DNA from: [Ruminococcus] torques ATCC 27756
GTDB taxonomy: Bacteria > Bacillota > Clostridia > Lachnospirales > Lachnospiraceae
NCBI RefSeq assembly: GCF_000153925.1
Contig: NZ_DS264345.1
Coordinates: forward strand, 372,001 to 436,000
Length of the DNA stretch: 64,000 bases
Direction of reading: 5' to 3'
Shown piece after piece: positions 49,252-58,800 of the stretch. Positions within the stretch are counted from its first letter, which is position 1. Each line of letters starts with the position of its first letter. The notes beneath the pieces are model-generated. The model was not told where the DNA came from, searched no databases, and was given only the letters and a program-made list of their open reading frames with translations. Made by a program: the position numbers and the translations under genes.

Positions 49252-50550
49252 ATGGGAATTAAGAGTTTATTTGGATTTGGACAGGCGAGGGATAAACCTG
49301 TGGACAAGGCAGCAGATGCGGGATATTCGTTTCTGTTCGGAAGGACAACAAGCGGAAAGCCTGTAAACGAAAGAACTGCAATGCAGACCACGGCAGTATA
49401 TGCCTGTGTCAGAATCCTTGCAGAAGCAGTGGCGTCTTTACCGCTTCATGTATATGAGTATCAGGATGACGGTGGCAAGAAGCTGGTGCATGACCATCCT
49501 TTATATTATCTGCTCCATGACGAGCCGAACCCGGAGATGACTTCATTTGTGTTCAGGGAAACACTGATGAGTCATCTTTTAATATGGGGAAATGCGTATG
49601 CCCAGATCATAAGGGACGGTGCTGGAAGGGTGCTTGGGCTTTATCCGCTCCTTCCAGATAAGATGGATGTGCAGAGGGATGACCGTGGAAACATCTATTA
49701 TGTGTATTCCAGAAACAGTGATGAAAACCCCATGTTCAAGGAATATGGAGATATCAGGCTGAAAGCCGAGGATGTGCTTCATATACCCGGACTGGGATTT
49801 GACGGGCTGATTGGATATTCTCCGATTGCGATGGCAAAGAACGCTGTCGGCATGACGCTTGCCTGTGAGGAATACGGGGCGAGTTTCTTTGCGAACGGGG
49901 CAAATCCGGGCGGTGTTTTGGAGCATCCGGGAGTTCTGAAAGATCCATCAAAGGTGAGGGAATCCTGGAACTCCGTATACCGTGGCGTGAATAACGCACA
50001 CAAGATAGCAGTGCTTGAAGAAGGCATGAAGTATCAGCAGATAGGCATCCCGCCGGAAGAAGCACAGTTTCTTGAGACAAGGAAATTCCAGATCAATGAG
50101 ATCGCAAGGCTTTACAGGATACCGCCGCATATGGTCGGTGATCTTGATAAGTCGAGCTTTTCCAATATCGAGCAGCAGTCCTTGGAGTTTGTAAAATACA
50201 CACTTGACCCGTGGGTGATCCGGTGGGAGCAGTCTTTACAGAGATCACTCCTTCTGCCGGGAGAAAAAGGAAAGTATTTTATCAAACTGAATGTGGATGG
50301 TCTGCTGAGAGGGGACTACCAGTCAAGGATGAACGGCTATGCGGTCGGAAGGCAGAACGGGTGGTTTTCTGCCAATGATATCCGTGAGATGGAGAACATG
50401 AACCCAATCCCGGATGAGCAGGGAGGAAACCTGTATCTGATAAACGGAGCAATGACCAAACTTGAGGATGCAGGGGCTTTTGCAAAGACAGATACAGGAC
50501 AGCAGAACACTCCGGCACAGGAAAACAGCGGAAAGAGAGGTAAACGATGA
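49252..50550 (+). CDS. Portal protein, HK97 family
   Basis: A 432-residue protein forming the dodecameric DNA gate at the head vertex. Family signs are AVYACVRILAEAVASLPLHV, HPLYYLLHDEPNPEM, RLYRIPPHMVGDLDKSSFSNIE in parts and NGWFSANDIREMENM. AGCGGAGGT precedes ATG 49252. It overlaps the protease gene by 4 bases. Head assembly order terL-portal-protease-capsid is conserved. Confidence 0.95.
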   Translation: MGIKSLFGFGQARDKPVDKAADAGYSFLFGRTTSGKPVNERTAMQTTAVYACVRILAEAVASLPLHVYEYQDDGGKKLVHDHPLYYLLHDEPNPEMTSFVFRETLMSHLLIWGNAYAQIIRDGAGRVLGLYPLLPDKMDVQRDDRGNIYYVYSRNSDENPMFKEYGDIRLKAEDVLHIPGLGFDGLIGYSPIAMAKNAVGMTLACEEYGASFFANGANPGGVLEHPGVLKDPSKVRESWNSVYRGVNNAHKIAVLEEGMKYQQIGIPPEEAQFLETRKFQINEIARLYRIPPHMVGDLDKSSFSNIEQQSLEFVKYTLDPWVIRWEQSLQRSLLLPGEKGKYFIKLNVDGLLRGDYQSRMNGYAVGRQNGWFSANDIREMENMNPIPDEQGGNLYLINGAMTKLEDAGAFAKTDTGQQNTPAQENSGKRGKR

Positions 50551-51353
50551 AGCGGAAGTTTTGGAACTGGATAAGGAATGAAGATGAGAGCGTGCCTGAC
50601 ATGGAAAGGACGCTCTTTTTAAATGGCATGATTTCGGATGAAACATGGTACGGGGATGAAGTCACCCCGCAGCTTTTCAAAGATGAGCTGAATGCCGGAA
50701 ATGGAAATATCACGGTGTGGATCAATTCACCGGGCGGTGATGTGTTTGCAGCAGCCCAGATCTATAACATGCTCCGTGATTATAAGGGAAGTGTGACGGT
50801 CAAGATTGATGGTATTGCAGCTTCAGCAGCATCCGTGATCGCTATGGCAGGAGATACGGTCTGTGTATCCCCGGTGGCTATGATGATGATCCATAATCCT
50901 GCAACGATGGCAATGGGTGAGGCGAAGGATATGCAGAAAGCAATCGCCATGCTGAATGAGGTCAAGGAATCTATCCTGAATGCCTATGAATTCAAGACGG
51001 GGCTTACCCGTGCAAGGCTCTCACACATGATGGATGACGAGACCTGGTTCAATGCAAAGAAGGCGGTGGAGCTTGGCTTTGCGGATAAGATCCTTTTTGA
51101 TTCCGATGAGGATGAGAAAAAGAAAAAGCCGGATGAGCCGGAAGAAAAGCCGGAGAAAGGAAGCAATGGAGAGAAAGGGGACGGAGAGGGCGATAAGGAC
51201 AAAAACGGGAAAAAGAAGCTCCCGTTCCAGCAGGATTCCATGATGTTTTCCACCAAGGCGATGAATGAGTCGTTCCTTTCCAAGGTGTCCGATAAGGATG
51301 CCATGATACCGGTCAACCAGTTGGAGAAGAGACTGAGTCTCTTAGCACATTAA
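50547..51353 (+). CDS. ClpP-like head maturation protease
   Basis: A 268-residue serine protease that trims the capsid precursor. The ClpP fold is shown by INSPGGDVFAAAQIYNML, the nucleophile S93 in DGIAASAAS and H116 in MIHNPATMAMG. A Lys/Glu/Gly-rich linker (about 190-225) precedes a C-terminal tail that may contact the scaffold. ATG 50547 overlaps the portal stop. Confidence 0.93.
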   Translation: MKRKFWNWIRNEDESVPDMERTLFLNGMISDETWYGDEVTPQLFKDELNAGNGNITVWINSPGGDVFAAAQIYNMLRDYKGSVTVKIDGIAASAASVIAMAGDTVCVSPVAMMMIHNPATMAMGEAKDMQKAIAMLNEVKESILNAYEFKTGLTRARLSHMMDDETWFNAKKAVELGFADKILFDSDEDEKKKKPDEPEEKPEKGSNGEKGDGEGDKDKNGKKKLPFQQDSMMFSTKAMNESFLSKVSDKDAMIPVNQLEKRLSLLAH

Positions 51354-51367
51354 GGAGGATATGAACT

Positions 51368-52573
51368 ATGAGTAAGATTTTAGAATTAAGAGAAAAGAGA
51401 GCGAAGGCATGGGAAGCTGCAAAGGCATTCCTCGATGCCAAGAGAACACAGGAAGGTTTTGTATCTGCAGAAGATGCAGCCACCTATGACAAGATGGAAG
51501 CGGATGTCGTAAATCTTGGAAAAGAGATCGAGAGACTGGAAAGACAGGCTGCCATTGATGCAGAGCTTGCAAAGGCAACAAGCACCCCGATCACAAACCA
51601 GCCGCATGCCGGAACTGGCGGGGAGGTAAAAACAGGAAGGGCAACCGATGAATACAGAAGAGCGTTCTGGAATGGTATGAGAAACAAAATGTCATACGAA
51701 GTACAGAACGCTCTTTCTATTGGTACGGATTCCGAGGGTGGATATCTTGTGCCGGATGAGTATGAAAGAACACTGGTGGAAGCCCTGAATGATGAAGTAT
51801 TCTTCCGTAATCTGGCTACTGTTATCAAGACATCGAGCGGTGACCGTAAGATTCCAATCGTCACATCAAAGGGTGAGGCAGCATGGATCGATGAAGGAGG
51901 TCAGTTTACAGAATCCAATGACAGTTTTGGGCAGACAACCATTGGTGCTCATAAGCTGGCAACCATGATCAAAGTTTCAGATGAGCTTTTAAATGACAGC
52001 GTGTTTAATATCGAACAGTATATTTCCAGGGAGTTTGGAAGAAGAATCGGTGCAAAGGAAGAAGAAGCATTTTTCATCGGTGACGGAGCAGGAAAACCTA
52101 CAGGTATTTTCAACGCAACAGGCGGTGCTGAAACAGGAGTGACAGCTGCAAATACCACCATTACGTTTGATGATGTCATGGATCTTTACTATTCCCTTCG
52201 TGCTCCATACCGTAACAAAGCGGTATGGCTTCTGAATGATTCGACCGTTAAGGCGATCAGAAAACTGAAGGATGGAAATGGAAATTATATCTGGCAGCCC
52301 TCTGTAAGGGAAGGAGAGCCGGACAGAATCTTGAACCGTCCTTACCGTACATCCATTTATGTGCCGGAGCTTGCAGCAGGAAAACGTGTGATGGCATTCG
52401 GTGATTACAGTTATTACTGGATCGCAGAACGCCAGGGCAGAAGTTTCAAGAGACTGAATGAGCTTTATGCTACAACGGGACAGGTTGGATTTCTCGCTTC
52501 CGAACGTGTTGACGGCAAGCTGATCCTGTCTGAAGCAGTGAAAACACTCGATGTGAAAGCTGCCGGAAAGTAG
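51368..52573 (+). CDS. Major capsid protein, HK97 fold
   Basis: A 401-residue capsid subunit. Residues 1-95 form a charged coiled-coil delta/scaffold domain expected to be cleaved off. The HK97 body begins near LSIGTDSEGGYLVPDEYE and contains IPIVTSKGEAAWIDEGGQFT in parts, ISREFGRRIGAKEEEAFFIGDG and KPTGIFN. AAGGAGG precedes ATG 51368. It follows the protease by 14 bases. Confidence 0.95.
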   Translation: MSKILELREKRAKAWEAAKAFLDAKRTQEGFVSAEDAATYDKMEADVVNLGKEIERLERQAAIDAELAKATSTPITNQPHAGTGGEVKTGRATDEYRRAFWNGMRNKMSYEVQNALSIGTDSEGGYLVPDEYERTLVEALNDEVFFRNLATVIKTSSGDRKIPIVTSKGEAAWIDEGGQFTESNDSFGQTTIGAHKLATMIKVSDELLNDSVFNIEQYISREFGRRIGAKEEEAFFIGDGAGKPTGIFNATGGAETGVTAANTTITFDDVMDLYYSLRAPYRNKAVWLLNDSTVKAIRKLKDGNGNYIWQPSVREGEPDRILNRPYRTSIYVPELAAGKRVMAFGDYSYYWIAERQGRSFKRLNELYATTGQVGFLASERVDGKLILSEAVKTLDVKAAGK

Positions 52574-52582
52574 GTGGACTGA

Positions 52583-52858
52583 ATGTTTGTAACGCTTGAG
52601 GAAGCCAAAGGGTATCTGAGGGTGGATTCGTCAGACGAGGATAGTTTTATCCTCGGTCTGATGGAAACTGCAAATGCCCTGATTAAAAATGTAACAAGAC
52701 GGACTCCGGCAGTACTTAAGAAGCATGAAGCAGTTGTGCGGACAGCGGAGCTGTATGTGATCGCTTATCTTTATGAGCACAGAGAGGAAGCTGACCATAA
52801 GGCCATGACGGAGACCGTGAAATATCTGCTCTTTGGCATACGGAAGGAGAAATTTTAA
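52583..52858 (+). CDS. Head-tail connector, gp6-like
   Basis: A 91-residue helical adaptor (FVTLEEAKGYLRVDSSDED, then FILGLMETANALIKNVTRR) of the phage gp6-like/QLRG connector type that docks under the portal. Short spacing to the capsid gene and a one-base overlap with the next gene. Confidence 0.88.
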   Translation: MFVTLEEAKGYLRVDSSDEDSFILGLMETANALIKNVTRRTPAVLKKHEAVVRTAELYVIAYLYEHREEADHKAMTETVKYLLFGIRKEKF

Positions 52859-53187
52859 TGATCGAACTGATGCGTGACCGGATCACGATCCAGAAAAGTT
52901 CCGTGAAAACAGATAAGATCGGAAACCATGCGGCAGTCTGGGAAGATGTGTATTCCTGTGCTGCTTATGCCAATAACCTGTCAGGAAAAGAATACTGGGC
53001 AGCAAAGCAGTTGAATGCCCAGTCTGAACTGGACTTTATTATCCGGTACTGCAGTGAGGTGGCAGCCCTGGACAGCGAGCATTACCGCATCAGGTTTCGT
53101 GGGGATCTTTATAATATTACGTTTATTGATAACGTGCAGTATAAAAACAAATCCGTCAGGATCCGTACGGAACGGGTCAAACGGTGA
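52858..53187 (+). CDS. Head closure protein, SPP1 gp16 type
   Basis: A 109-residue beta-barrel protein. MRDRITIQKSSVKTDKIGNH, then GKEYWAAKQLNAQSELDFII and YNITFIDNVQYKNKSVRI match the head-tail joining stopper family. It overlaps the preceding stop by one base. Confidence 0.88.
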   Translation: MIELMRDRITIQKSSVKTDKIGNHAAVWEDVYSCAAYANNLSGKEYWAAKQLNAQSELDFIIRYCSEVAALDSEHYRIRFRGDLYNITFIDNVQYKNKSVRIRTERVKR

Positions 53188-53199
53188 GGTGAATTGAAG

Positions 53200-53583
53200 A
53201 TGGCAAAGAAAATCAAAGCAGATGCCCTTGCATCGGAAGTCATGAAGGAGCTGGACGATTATTCCAGTCTGACTACGGAAGTGATGAAGAAGGCGGTCAG
53301 GAATGCCGGAAAAACAGTCCGGGAGGAGATCGCAGACACAGCACCGAAAAAGACCGGAACTTATGGAAAAAGCTGGGCGGTCAAAAAGACCGGGGAAGAC
53401 AGTAAGTCCCTGCAGGTAACGGTACATTCCAAAAACCGATACCAGATCGCTCATCTCCTGGAGCATGGACATGCAAAAAGGGGAGGCGGCCGGGTAGCAG
53501 CAAGACCGCATATTGCACCTGCAGAGGAGAATGGAATCCGGCAGCTTGAGGAAGAAATCGAGAGGGGGATCCGGAATGGATGA
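53200..53583 (+). CDS. HK97 gp10-family neck protein
   Basis: A 127-residue protein. NAGKTVREEIADTAPKKTGTY, then YQIAHLLEHGHAKRGGGRV and PHIAPAEE are the classic gp10 features (TGTY and LEHGH). ATG 53200 is 7 bases after GAGGTGA; the earlier TTG 53194 is less likely. It overlaps the next gene by 8 bases. Confidence 0.9.
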   Translation: MAKKIKADALASEVMKELDDYSSLTTEVMKKAVRNAGKTVREEIADTAPKKTGTYGKSWAVKKTGEDSKSLQVTVHSKNRYQIAHLLEHGHAKRGGGRVAARPHIAPAEENGIRQLEEEIERGIRNG

Positions 53584-53893
53584 TCTGGTTAAGATGATGG
53601 AAGAAACAGGACTGCCATTTGCCTACGACCACTTTGAAGAGGGGGAAGCAGCAGAGCCACCGTTTGTATGCTATCTTCTTCCGCAGAGTAATCATTTTTC
53701 TGCGGACGGGAAGGTGTATCTGAAGATTACGGAAGTCCATATCGAACTGTATACCGACTGTAAGGACTTGTCGGCAGAACAGAAAGTAGAAGCCGTGCTG
53801 GATAAGCAGGGTATTTTTTATGAGAAATCCGAGGTATGGATTGAAAGCGAGAAATTGTATGAAGTCCTGTATTCATTTGAGATGGAGGTTTAG
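53576..53893 (+). CDS. Tail terminator-like protein
   Basis: A 105-residue protein in the conserved slot between gp10 and the major tail protein, where the tail completion (gp17/DUF806-like) protein is encoded. PPFVCYLLPQSNHFSADGKV and the AEQKVEAVLDKQGIFYEKSE segment agree with that group. ATG 53576 overlaps the previous gene; the longer frame upstream is unsupported. Confidence 0.8.
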   Translation: MDDLVKMMEETGLPFAYDHFEEGEAAEPPFVCYLLPQSNHFSADGKVYLKITEVHIELYTDCKDLSAEQKVEAVLDKQGIFYEKSEVWIESEKLYEVLYSFEMEV

Positions 53894-53895
53894 AC

Positions 53896-54492
53896 ATGGG
53901 AAATAAAGTAAAATATAATCTGAAAAATGTCCATGCAGCAAAGCTGAAGGAAACAGTGAGCAGCAGCGGTGAGACAACATTTTCTTATGAAAATCCAAAG
54001 GCAATCCCCGGAGCAGTCAGTATCAGCTTGGATGCGGAAGGGGAATCCACACCGTTTTATGCAGACGGTATCGTATATTTCCGTTCCGTGACCAATAACG
54101 GATACAGTGGTGATCTGGAAATTGCACTGATCCCGGAGTGGTTCCGGACGGAGATCTTACAGGAGAAGCTGGATGGAAAAGGCGTGCTTGTGGAAAGTAC
54201 AAACATCGGGGAAAGTGTAAAATTTGCCCTGTTATTTGAATTTGACGGGGATGTGAATAGTATTCGCCATGTGATGTATAACTGTACGGCATCCCGCCCG
54301 TCCATCGAATCCGAAACAAAAGAGGATACGATCGAACCTGGAACGGAGAAGCTGTCACTGACGGCTGATCCGAGAAGTGACGGACTGGTAAAGAGCCGTA
54401 CCGGAGATACCACGGATGCAGCGACATATGCGAACTGGTATAAGTCCGTATATATTCCATCAGAAACAGAAGAAAGCAGTGCGAAAGGATAA
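53896..54492 (+). CDS. Major tail protein
   Basis: A 198-residue tube subunit of the phi13/TP901-like family. Visible: KYNLKNVHAAKLKETVSSSG, AIPGAVSISLDAEGESTPFY, NNGYSGDLEIALIPEWF and ADPRSDGLVKSRTGD. GAGATGGAGG precedes ATG 53896. It lies directly before the tail assembly chaperone gene. Confidence 0.92.
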   Translation: MGNKVKYNLKNVHAAKLKETVSSSGETTFSYENPKAIPGAVSISLDAEGESTPFYADGIVYFRSVTNNGYSGDLEIALIPEWFRTEILQEKLDGKGVLVESTNIGESVKFALLFEFDGDVNSIRHVMYNCTASRPSIESETKEDTIEPGTEKLSLTADPRSDGLVKSRTGDTTDAATYANWYKSVYIPSETEESSAKG

Positions 54493-54503
54493 GGTGAAAG
54501 GAT

Positions 54504-54878
54504 ATGTTAAAAAGAGAAATTGAAATCTGTGGGAAAAAGATCCCGTTCCGGTCATCTGCGACCGTTCCGAGATTATACCGTGCAAAGTTCAAGAGGGATA
54601 TTTTTAAGGATCTGTCGAAATTGGAAAAATCCTATAAGTGTAAGACCGAGGATGGGGATGAGTTCCAGATTGATGACCTGGAGATCTTTGAGAATGTTGC
54701 ATATATCATGGCCTACCATGCGGATAACAGCATCCCGGCATCCATTGATGACTGGCTGGATCAGTTTGATATGTTTTCCATCTATGAGGTACTGCCTCAG
54801 ATCCTGGAACTGTGGGGCGATAATCTTGCAACAGAGGTGGCAGCAAAAAAAGGCCTGGCAGAAGTGAACGGGAAATGA
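54504..54878 (+). CDS. Tail assembly chaperone, upstream (G) product
   Basis: A 124-residue helical chaperone that holds the tape-measure protein during tail assembly. It carries a slippery A-AAA-AAA heptamer at 54845-54851 in the correct codon phase (GCA AAA AAA GGC), 9 codons before its stop. A -1 shift there joins it to the downstream frame (see next entry). AAGGTGAAAGG precedes the start. Confidence 0.88.
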   Translation: MLKREIEICGKKIPFRSSATVPRLYRAKFKRDIFKDLSKLEKSYKCKTEDGDEFQIDDLEIFENVAYIMAYHADNSIPASIDDWLDQFDMFSIYEVLPQILELWGDNLATEVAAKKGLAEVNGK

Positions 54879-55039
54879 CAACACCGCTGTTCCTTCTGCG
54901 CAGCGTAGAGATTGGAATATCTATATCGGATCTGGATCTTCTGACGGTGGGGCTGGTGATCGACATGTGGACGGAAAAAGCAAATGATAGCGTGAAATAT
55001 AATAAGATCGCCACGCAGGATGATTTTGATAAATTCTGA
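54851..55039 (+). CDS. Tail assembly chaperone, frameshift (T) extension
   Basis: This is the -1 frame entered at the A7 slippery site. It reads 62 codons without a stop from 54851 to TGA 55039, passing an in-frame ATG at 54875 that overlaps the G stop. The peptide (MTTPLFLLRSVEIGISISDL, then DLLTVGLVIDMWTEK) is typical of the T domain before tape-measure genes. The G-T fusion would be about 178 residues. Frameshifting is strongly implied by the family and the site. Confidence 0.82.
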   Translation, partial: RPGRSEREMTTPLFLLRSVEIGISISDLDLLTVGLVIDMWTEKANDSVKYNKIATQDDFDKF

Positions 55040-55076
55040 TAGCAGCATCAGAAAAATCATGTTATTATGATATTGT

Positions 55077-55108
55077 ATAATTTCTGTTTGAAAGAATACA
55101 GAAATTAT
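55077..55108. other. Perfect 11-bp inverted repeat in the tail-gene gap
   Basis: ATAATTTCTGT (55077-55087) and ACAGAAATTAT (55098-55108) surround a 10-base loop. There is no U run. The left arm overlaps a TATAAT (55076-55081), so it could regulate a promoter for the two small genes. The rest of 55040-55244 is AT-rich without a gene. Confidence 0.45.
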
Positions 55109-55244
55109 TCTCCACTCCTGAGAAAATAATTATGCAGGGATAATCCTTGGAAAATATTCTATGGATTCAGCTTAGAAGGTGACAAAAAGTGTCCGCTATC
55201 TTCTGCAGGTTGTTTAATGGGATCAGGAAGAAAGGAGGATAACT

Positions 55245-55445
55245 ATGGCTAAGAGAAAAGTAGTATCTGGTAAAACTCATACGAAACAGCAGCTTAATGA
55301 TTATGCCAATCAGAATAATCCGAATAATAAGGCATACCGGGCGAGAAGAACAAACGAAGAAAAAGCCCGAAAAACAAGGAATCACTTTGACCAGGATATG
55401 ATCTATTATGAGCCGGATCTTGGTTTTGGCTGGTGTGATGACTAG
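55245..55445 (+). CDS. Small basic protein, inserted gene 1
   Basis: A 66-residue protein, not recognised. The first 50 residues are polar and basic (KQQLNDYANQNNPNNKAYRA, then RRTNEEKARKTRNH); the end is acidic/aromatic (MIYYEPDLGFGWCDD). AGAAAGGAGG precedes ATG 55245. It lies between the tail chaperone and the tape-measure gene, where phages normally have no gene. Confidence 0.7.
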   Translation: MAKRKVVSGKTHTKQQLNDYANQNNPNNKAYRARRTNEEKARKTRNHFDQDMIYYEPDLGFGWCDD

Positions 55446-55469
55446 GATTTGAGAAAGGCAGGTATTTGT

Positions 55470-55658
55470 ATGGGAAACTTTTTTTATAACCTGTTTAATG
55501 GAAAGACGGGCTATACAATATCGGATAGCATGGCAGTGGATGAAGATGGTGATCTTTTAATGAGGTTATCTGATCATACGGTTATGGATATGGATACAGG
55601 GGAAATTGATATTTTATCATCGGCAGGAAATCTGTTTGATGAGGAAGATGAATGGTAA
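55470..55658 (+). CDS. Small acidic protein, inserted gene 2
   Basis: A 62-residue acidic protein: NFFYNLFNGKTGYTISDSMA, then VDEDGDLLMRLSDHTVMDMD and TGEIDIL. The pattern of short strands suggests a small beta fold. The start could be TTG 55449, but ATG 55470 has AAAGGCAGG upstream. It pairs with the basic protein before it (possible complex of basic and acidic partners) and is closed by two terminators. Confidence 0.65.
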   Translation: MGNFFYNLFNGKTGYTISDSMAVDEDGDLLMRLSDHTVMDMDTGEIDILSSAGNLFDEEDEW

Positions 55659-55679
55659 TGTAAACCTGATATGACGAAT

Positions 55680-55712
55680 GGAAAAGCATCGCATTTTGCG
55701 GTGCTTTTCCTA
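55680..55712 (+). terminator. Terminator 1 after the inserted pair
   Basis: GGAAAAGCATCGC (55680-55692) pairs with GCGGTGCTTTTCC (55698-55710). Only a weak T run follows. Confidence 0.65.
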
Positions 55713-55743
55713 TACTTAGAAAATTATGTTTTTATGAAAATGG

Positions 55744-55779
55744 AGCATCGATCATTTAGTTGTGATCGGTGCTTTTTTT
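55744..55779 (+). terminator. Terminator 2 before the tape-measure gene
   Basis: AGCATCGATCA (55744-55754) pairs with TGATCGGTGCT (55763-55773), followed by seven Ts. It stands directly upstream of the tape-measure ribosome site. Confidence 0.85.
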
Positions 55780-55806
55780 CTGCCATGACGAGGGAGGTGT
55801 GTGCAG

Positions 55807-58800
55807 GTGGCAAGCAGGATTAAAGGAATCACGGTCGAGATCGGAGGGGATACCACTGGTCTTGACAAAGCCCTGAAAAATGTAAATGCAACGATCAGGA
55901 CGACGCAGTCCTCGTTGAAGGATGTCAATAAGCTGCTGAAACTGGATCCGGCAAATACAGAGCTGCTTGCACAGAAGCAGAAACTTTTAAAGGATGCCAT
56001 CGGTTCTACCAAAGAAAAACTGGATGCTTTAAAAACAGCACAGGAACAGGCAAAGCAGCAGATGGAGAACGGGGATCTGGGACAGGACAAATATGATGCC
56101 CTTCAGAGGGAGATCATCGAAACGGAACAGGAACTCCAAAAGCTGGCACAGGAAGCGGTAAATTCCAATGCTGCCCTTGCGAAAATCGAAGAGGTCGGTG
56201 GGAAACTGGAGTCAGTCGGAAATAAGATATCCGGTGTCGGAACAAAAATGCTTCCCGTTACAGCGGCAGTTGCAGGTCTTGGTACGGCAGCAGTGAAGAC
56301 TACGGCAGATTTTGATTCTTCCATGAGCCAGGTACAGGCCACGATGGGAATTACGGCTGATTCCATGTCAAAGGTGGATGGACAGTCCGTAAATACGATG
56401 GATACCCTGCGTACCCTGGCGAAGCAGATGGGAGAGAAAACATCCTTTTCTGCAAGTGAGTGTGCACAGGCACTTAATTACCTTGCTTTGGCGGGTTATG
56501 ATACACAGCAGATGTGTGATACGCTTCCAACGGTACTGAATCTGGCAGCCGCAGGAGATATCGATCTTGCATCTGCATCGGATATGGTAACGGATGCCAT
56601 GTCAGCCCTTGGCATGCAGACGGATGAAGCCAATACAATGGTCGATCAGATGGCAAAAACAGCATCGACCACGAACACATCCGTGGCGCAGCTAGGGGAA
56701 GGAATCCTTACCATTGGTGCAACTGCTAAATCCGTAAAAGGCGGTACGGCAGAATTAAATACAGCCCTTGGTATTCTGGCCAATAATGGTATCAAGGGAG
56801 CAGAGGGCGGAACACATCTTAGAAACGTGATCCTTGCATTACAGAGTCCGACCGATAAGGCAGCTGCCTGTATGGAGAGTCTCGGTCTTCAGGTTTATGA
56901 TTCGCAGGGAAACATGAGGAGTCTGAACGATATCCTTTCTGACCTTAATAAGTCTATGGATGGCATGACCTCTGCCGAGAAGAATAATATCATCAGTACG
57001 ATCTTTAATAAAACGGATCTGTCATCCGTAAATTCCCTGCTTGCAAATACCGGGGATACCTGGGACAGCCTTCAGAAGTCCATTATGGAATCCGGTGGTG
57101 CTGCACAGCAGATGGCAGATACACAGCTTGATAACCTGTCCGGTCAGATCACCATCTTAAAATCAGCGGTGGAAGGTCTGGCCATTTCTTTTGGAGAGGC
57201 GCTTATGCCTGTGATCCGGAGTCTTGTCTCAAAGATACAGGGATTTGTAGATAAGCTGAACAGCATGGATGAATCCCAGAGAAACCTGATCATCCGTGTT
57301 GCAGCGGTGGTTGCAGCCATCGGACCGTTCCTGATCATTCTTGGAAAAACAATCTCAACCGTAGGGACAGCGATGAAAGGCTTTTCTTCCCTTGCCAAAG
57401 GGATCGCAAGTCTTGGAGTAAAGATCGCAGGAAGCAGCGGTTCGGTAACCGGGCTGGCAAGCGCACTTGGGGCGGTAGCAGGACCTGTGCTGGCGGTTAT
57501 TGCCGTGGTGGCCGTTTTAGTGGCTGCATTTAAACATCTGTGGGATACCAACGAGGAATTCAGAAATGCCATGACAGCGATCTGGGAAGGTATTGTCAAG
57601 AAGATACAGGCATTTGTTGAAGGAATCAAGGAAAGGCTGGCAGCCCTTAATATTGATTTTACTGCAGTGGCAAATACACTGAAAAAAATCTGGAATGGTT
57701 TCTGTGAACTTCTGGCACCTGTGTTTGAAGCAGCATTCAGTATCATTTCAACAGTTCTTGGTACAGTATTTGATGTACTGACGGGACTGCTTGATGTGTT
57801 TATCGGACTTTTCACGGGAAACTGGGAGCAGATGTGGTCAGGGATCAAGGAGATATTCTCCGGCATCTGGAATGGGATCACTGGAATCTTTACGGCAGCA
57901 TTGAATCTTATCCGTGGAATTGCGGATACAGTCCTTGGATGGTTTGGTACAAGCTGGAATGCAGTATGGACTTCCGTATCTACGTTCTTTACGAATATCT
58001 GGAACGGGATCACGTCATTCTTTACCGGAGTATGGGAGACCATCAAGAATGTGGTACAGGTAGGAATCCTGTTTATTGGTTCGCTTTTGGAAGCAGCATT
58101 TAATATCATTACACTGCCGTTCCGCTTTGTATGGGAGAACTGTAAGGAGACCATTATTTCCGTATGGAATACGATAAAAAGCACGGTTTCGACTGTGATC
58201 AATGCCGTGGCATCGGTGATCTCTACAGTCATGAATACCATAAAGACTGTGATCAGCACAGTCTGGGATGCAGTCAGTACAAAGATATCTACCGTGCTGA
58301 ATGCCATTAAGTCAGTGGTAACCACGGTATTCAATGCAGTAAAAACGGTAGCGGTTACGGTGTGGAATGGAATCAAAACCGCAATCAGCACGGTCGTTGA
58401 CGGCATTAAAAGCAAGGTGTCTTCCGTATTTGAGGCTTTGAAGAATACACTTTCTTCTGTTTTTAATGGAATCAAATCGACAGCGGTATCTGTTTGGAAC
58501 GGGATCAAGAGTGCAATCGTTACACCGATTGAGGCAGCACGGGATACTATTAAAGGAATCGTGGACAAGATCACGGGTTTCTTTAATAACATGCATTTGT
58601 CGCTTCCGCATATCAAGTTACCGCATTTCAGTATCAGTGGGAAATTGTCACTTGCTCCGCCAAGTGTACCGCATCTGAATATCGATTGGTACAAGGAAGG
58701 CGGTATCATGACAGGGCCGACCATCTTTGGCATGAACGGGTCGAGTCTTATGGCAGGAGGGGAAGCCGGAAAAGAAGCGGTTCTTCCACTGAAAGGCTTT

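Noticed and set aside
57144-58733. 529-codon open frame on the minus strand across the tape-measure gene
   Set aside because: It is an antisense shadow of a repetitive, codon-biased gene; no ribosome site, no recognisable domain, and the opposite frame is certain.
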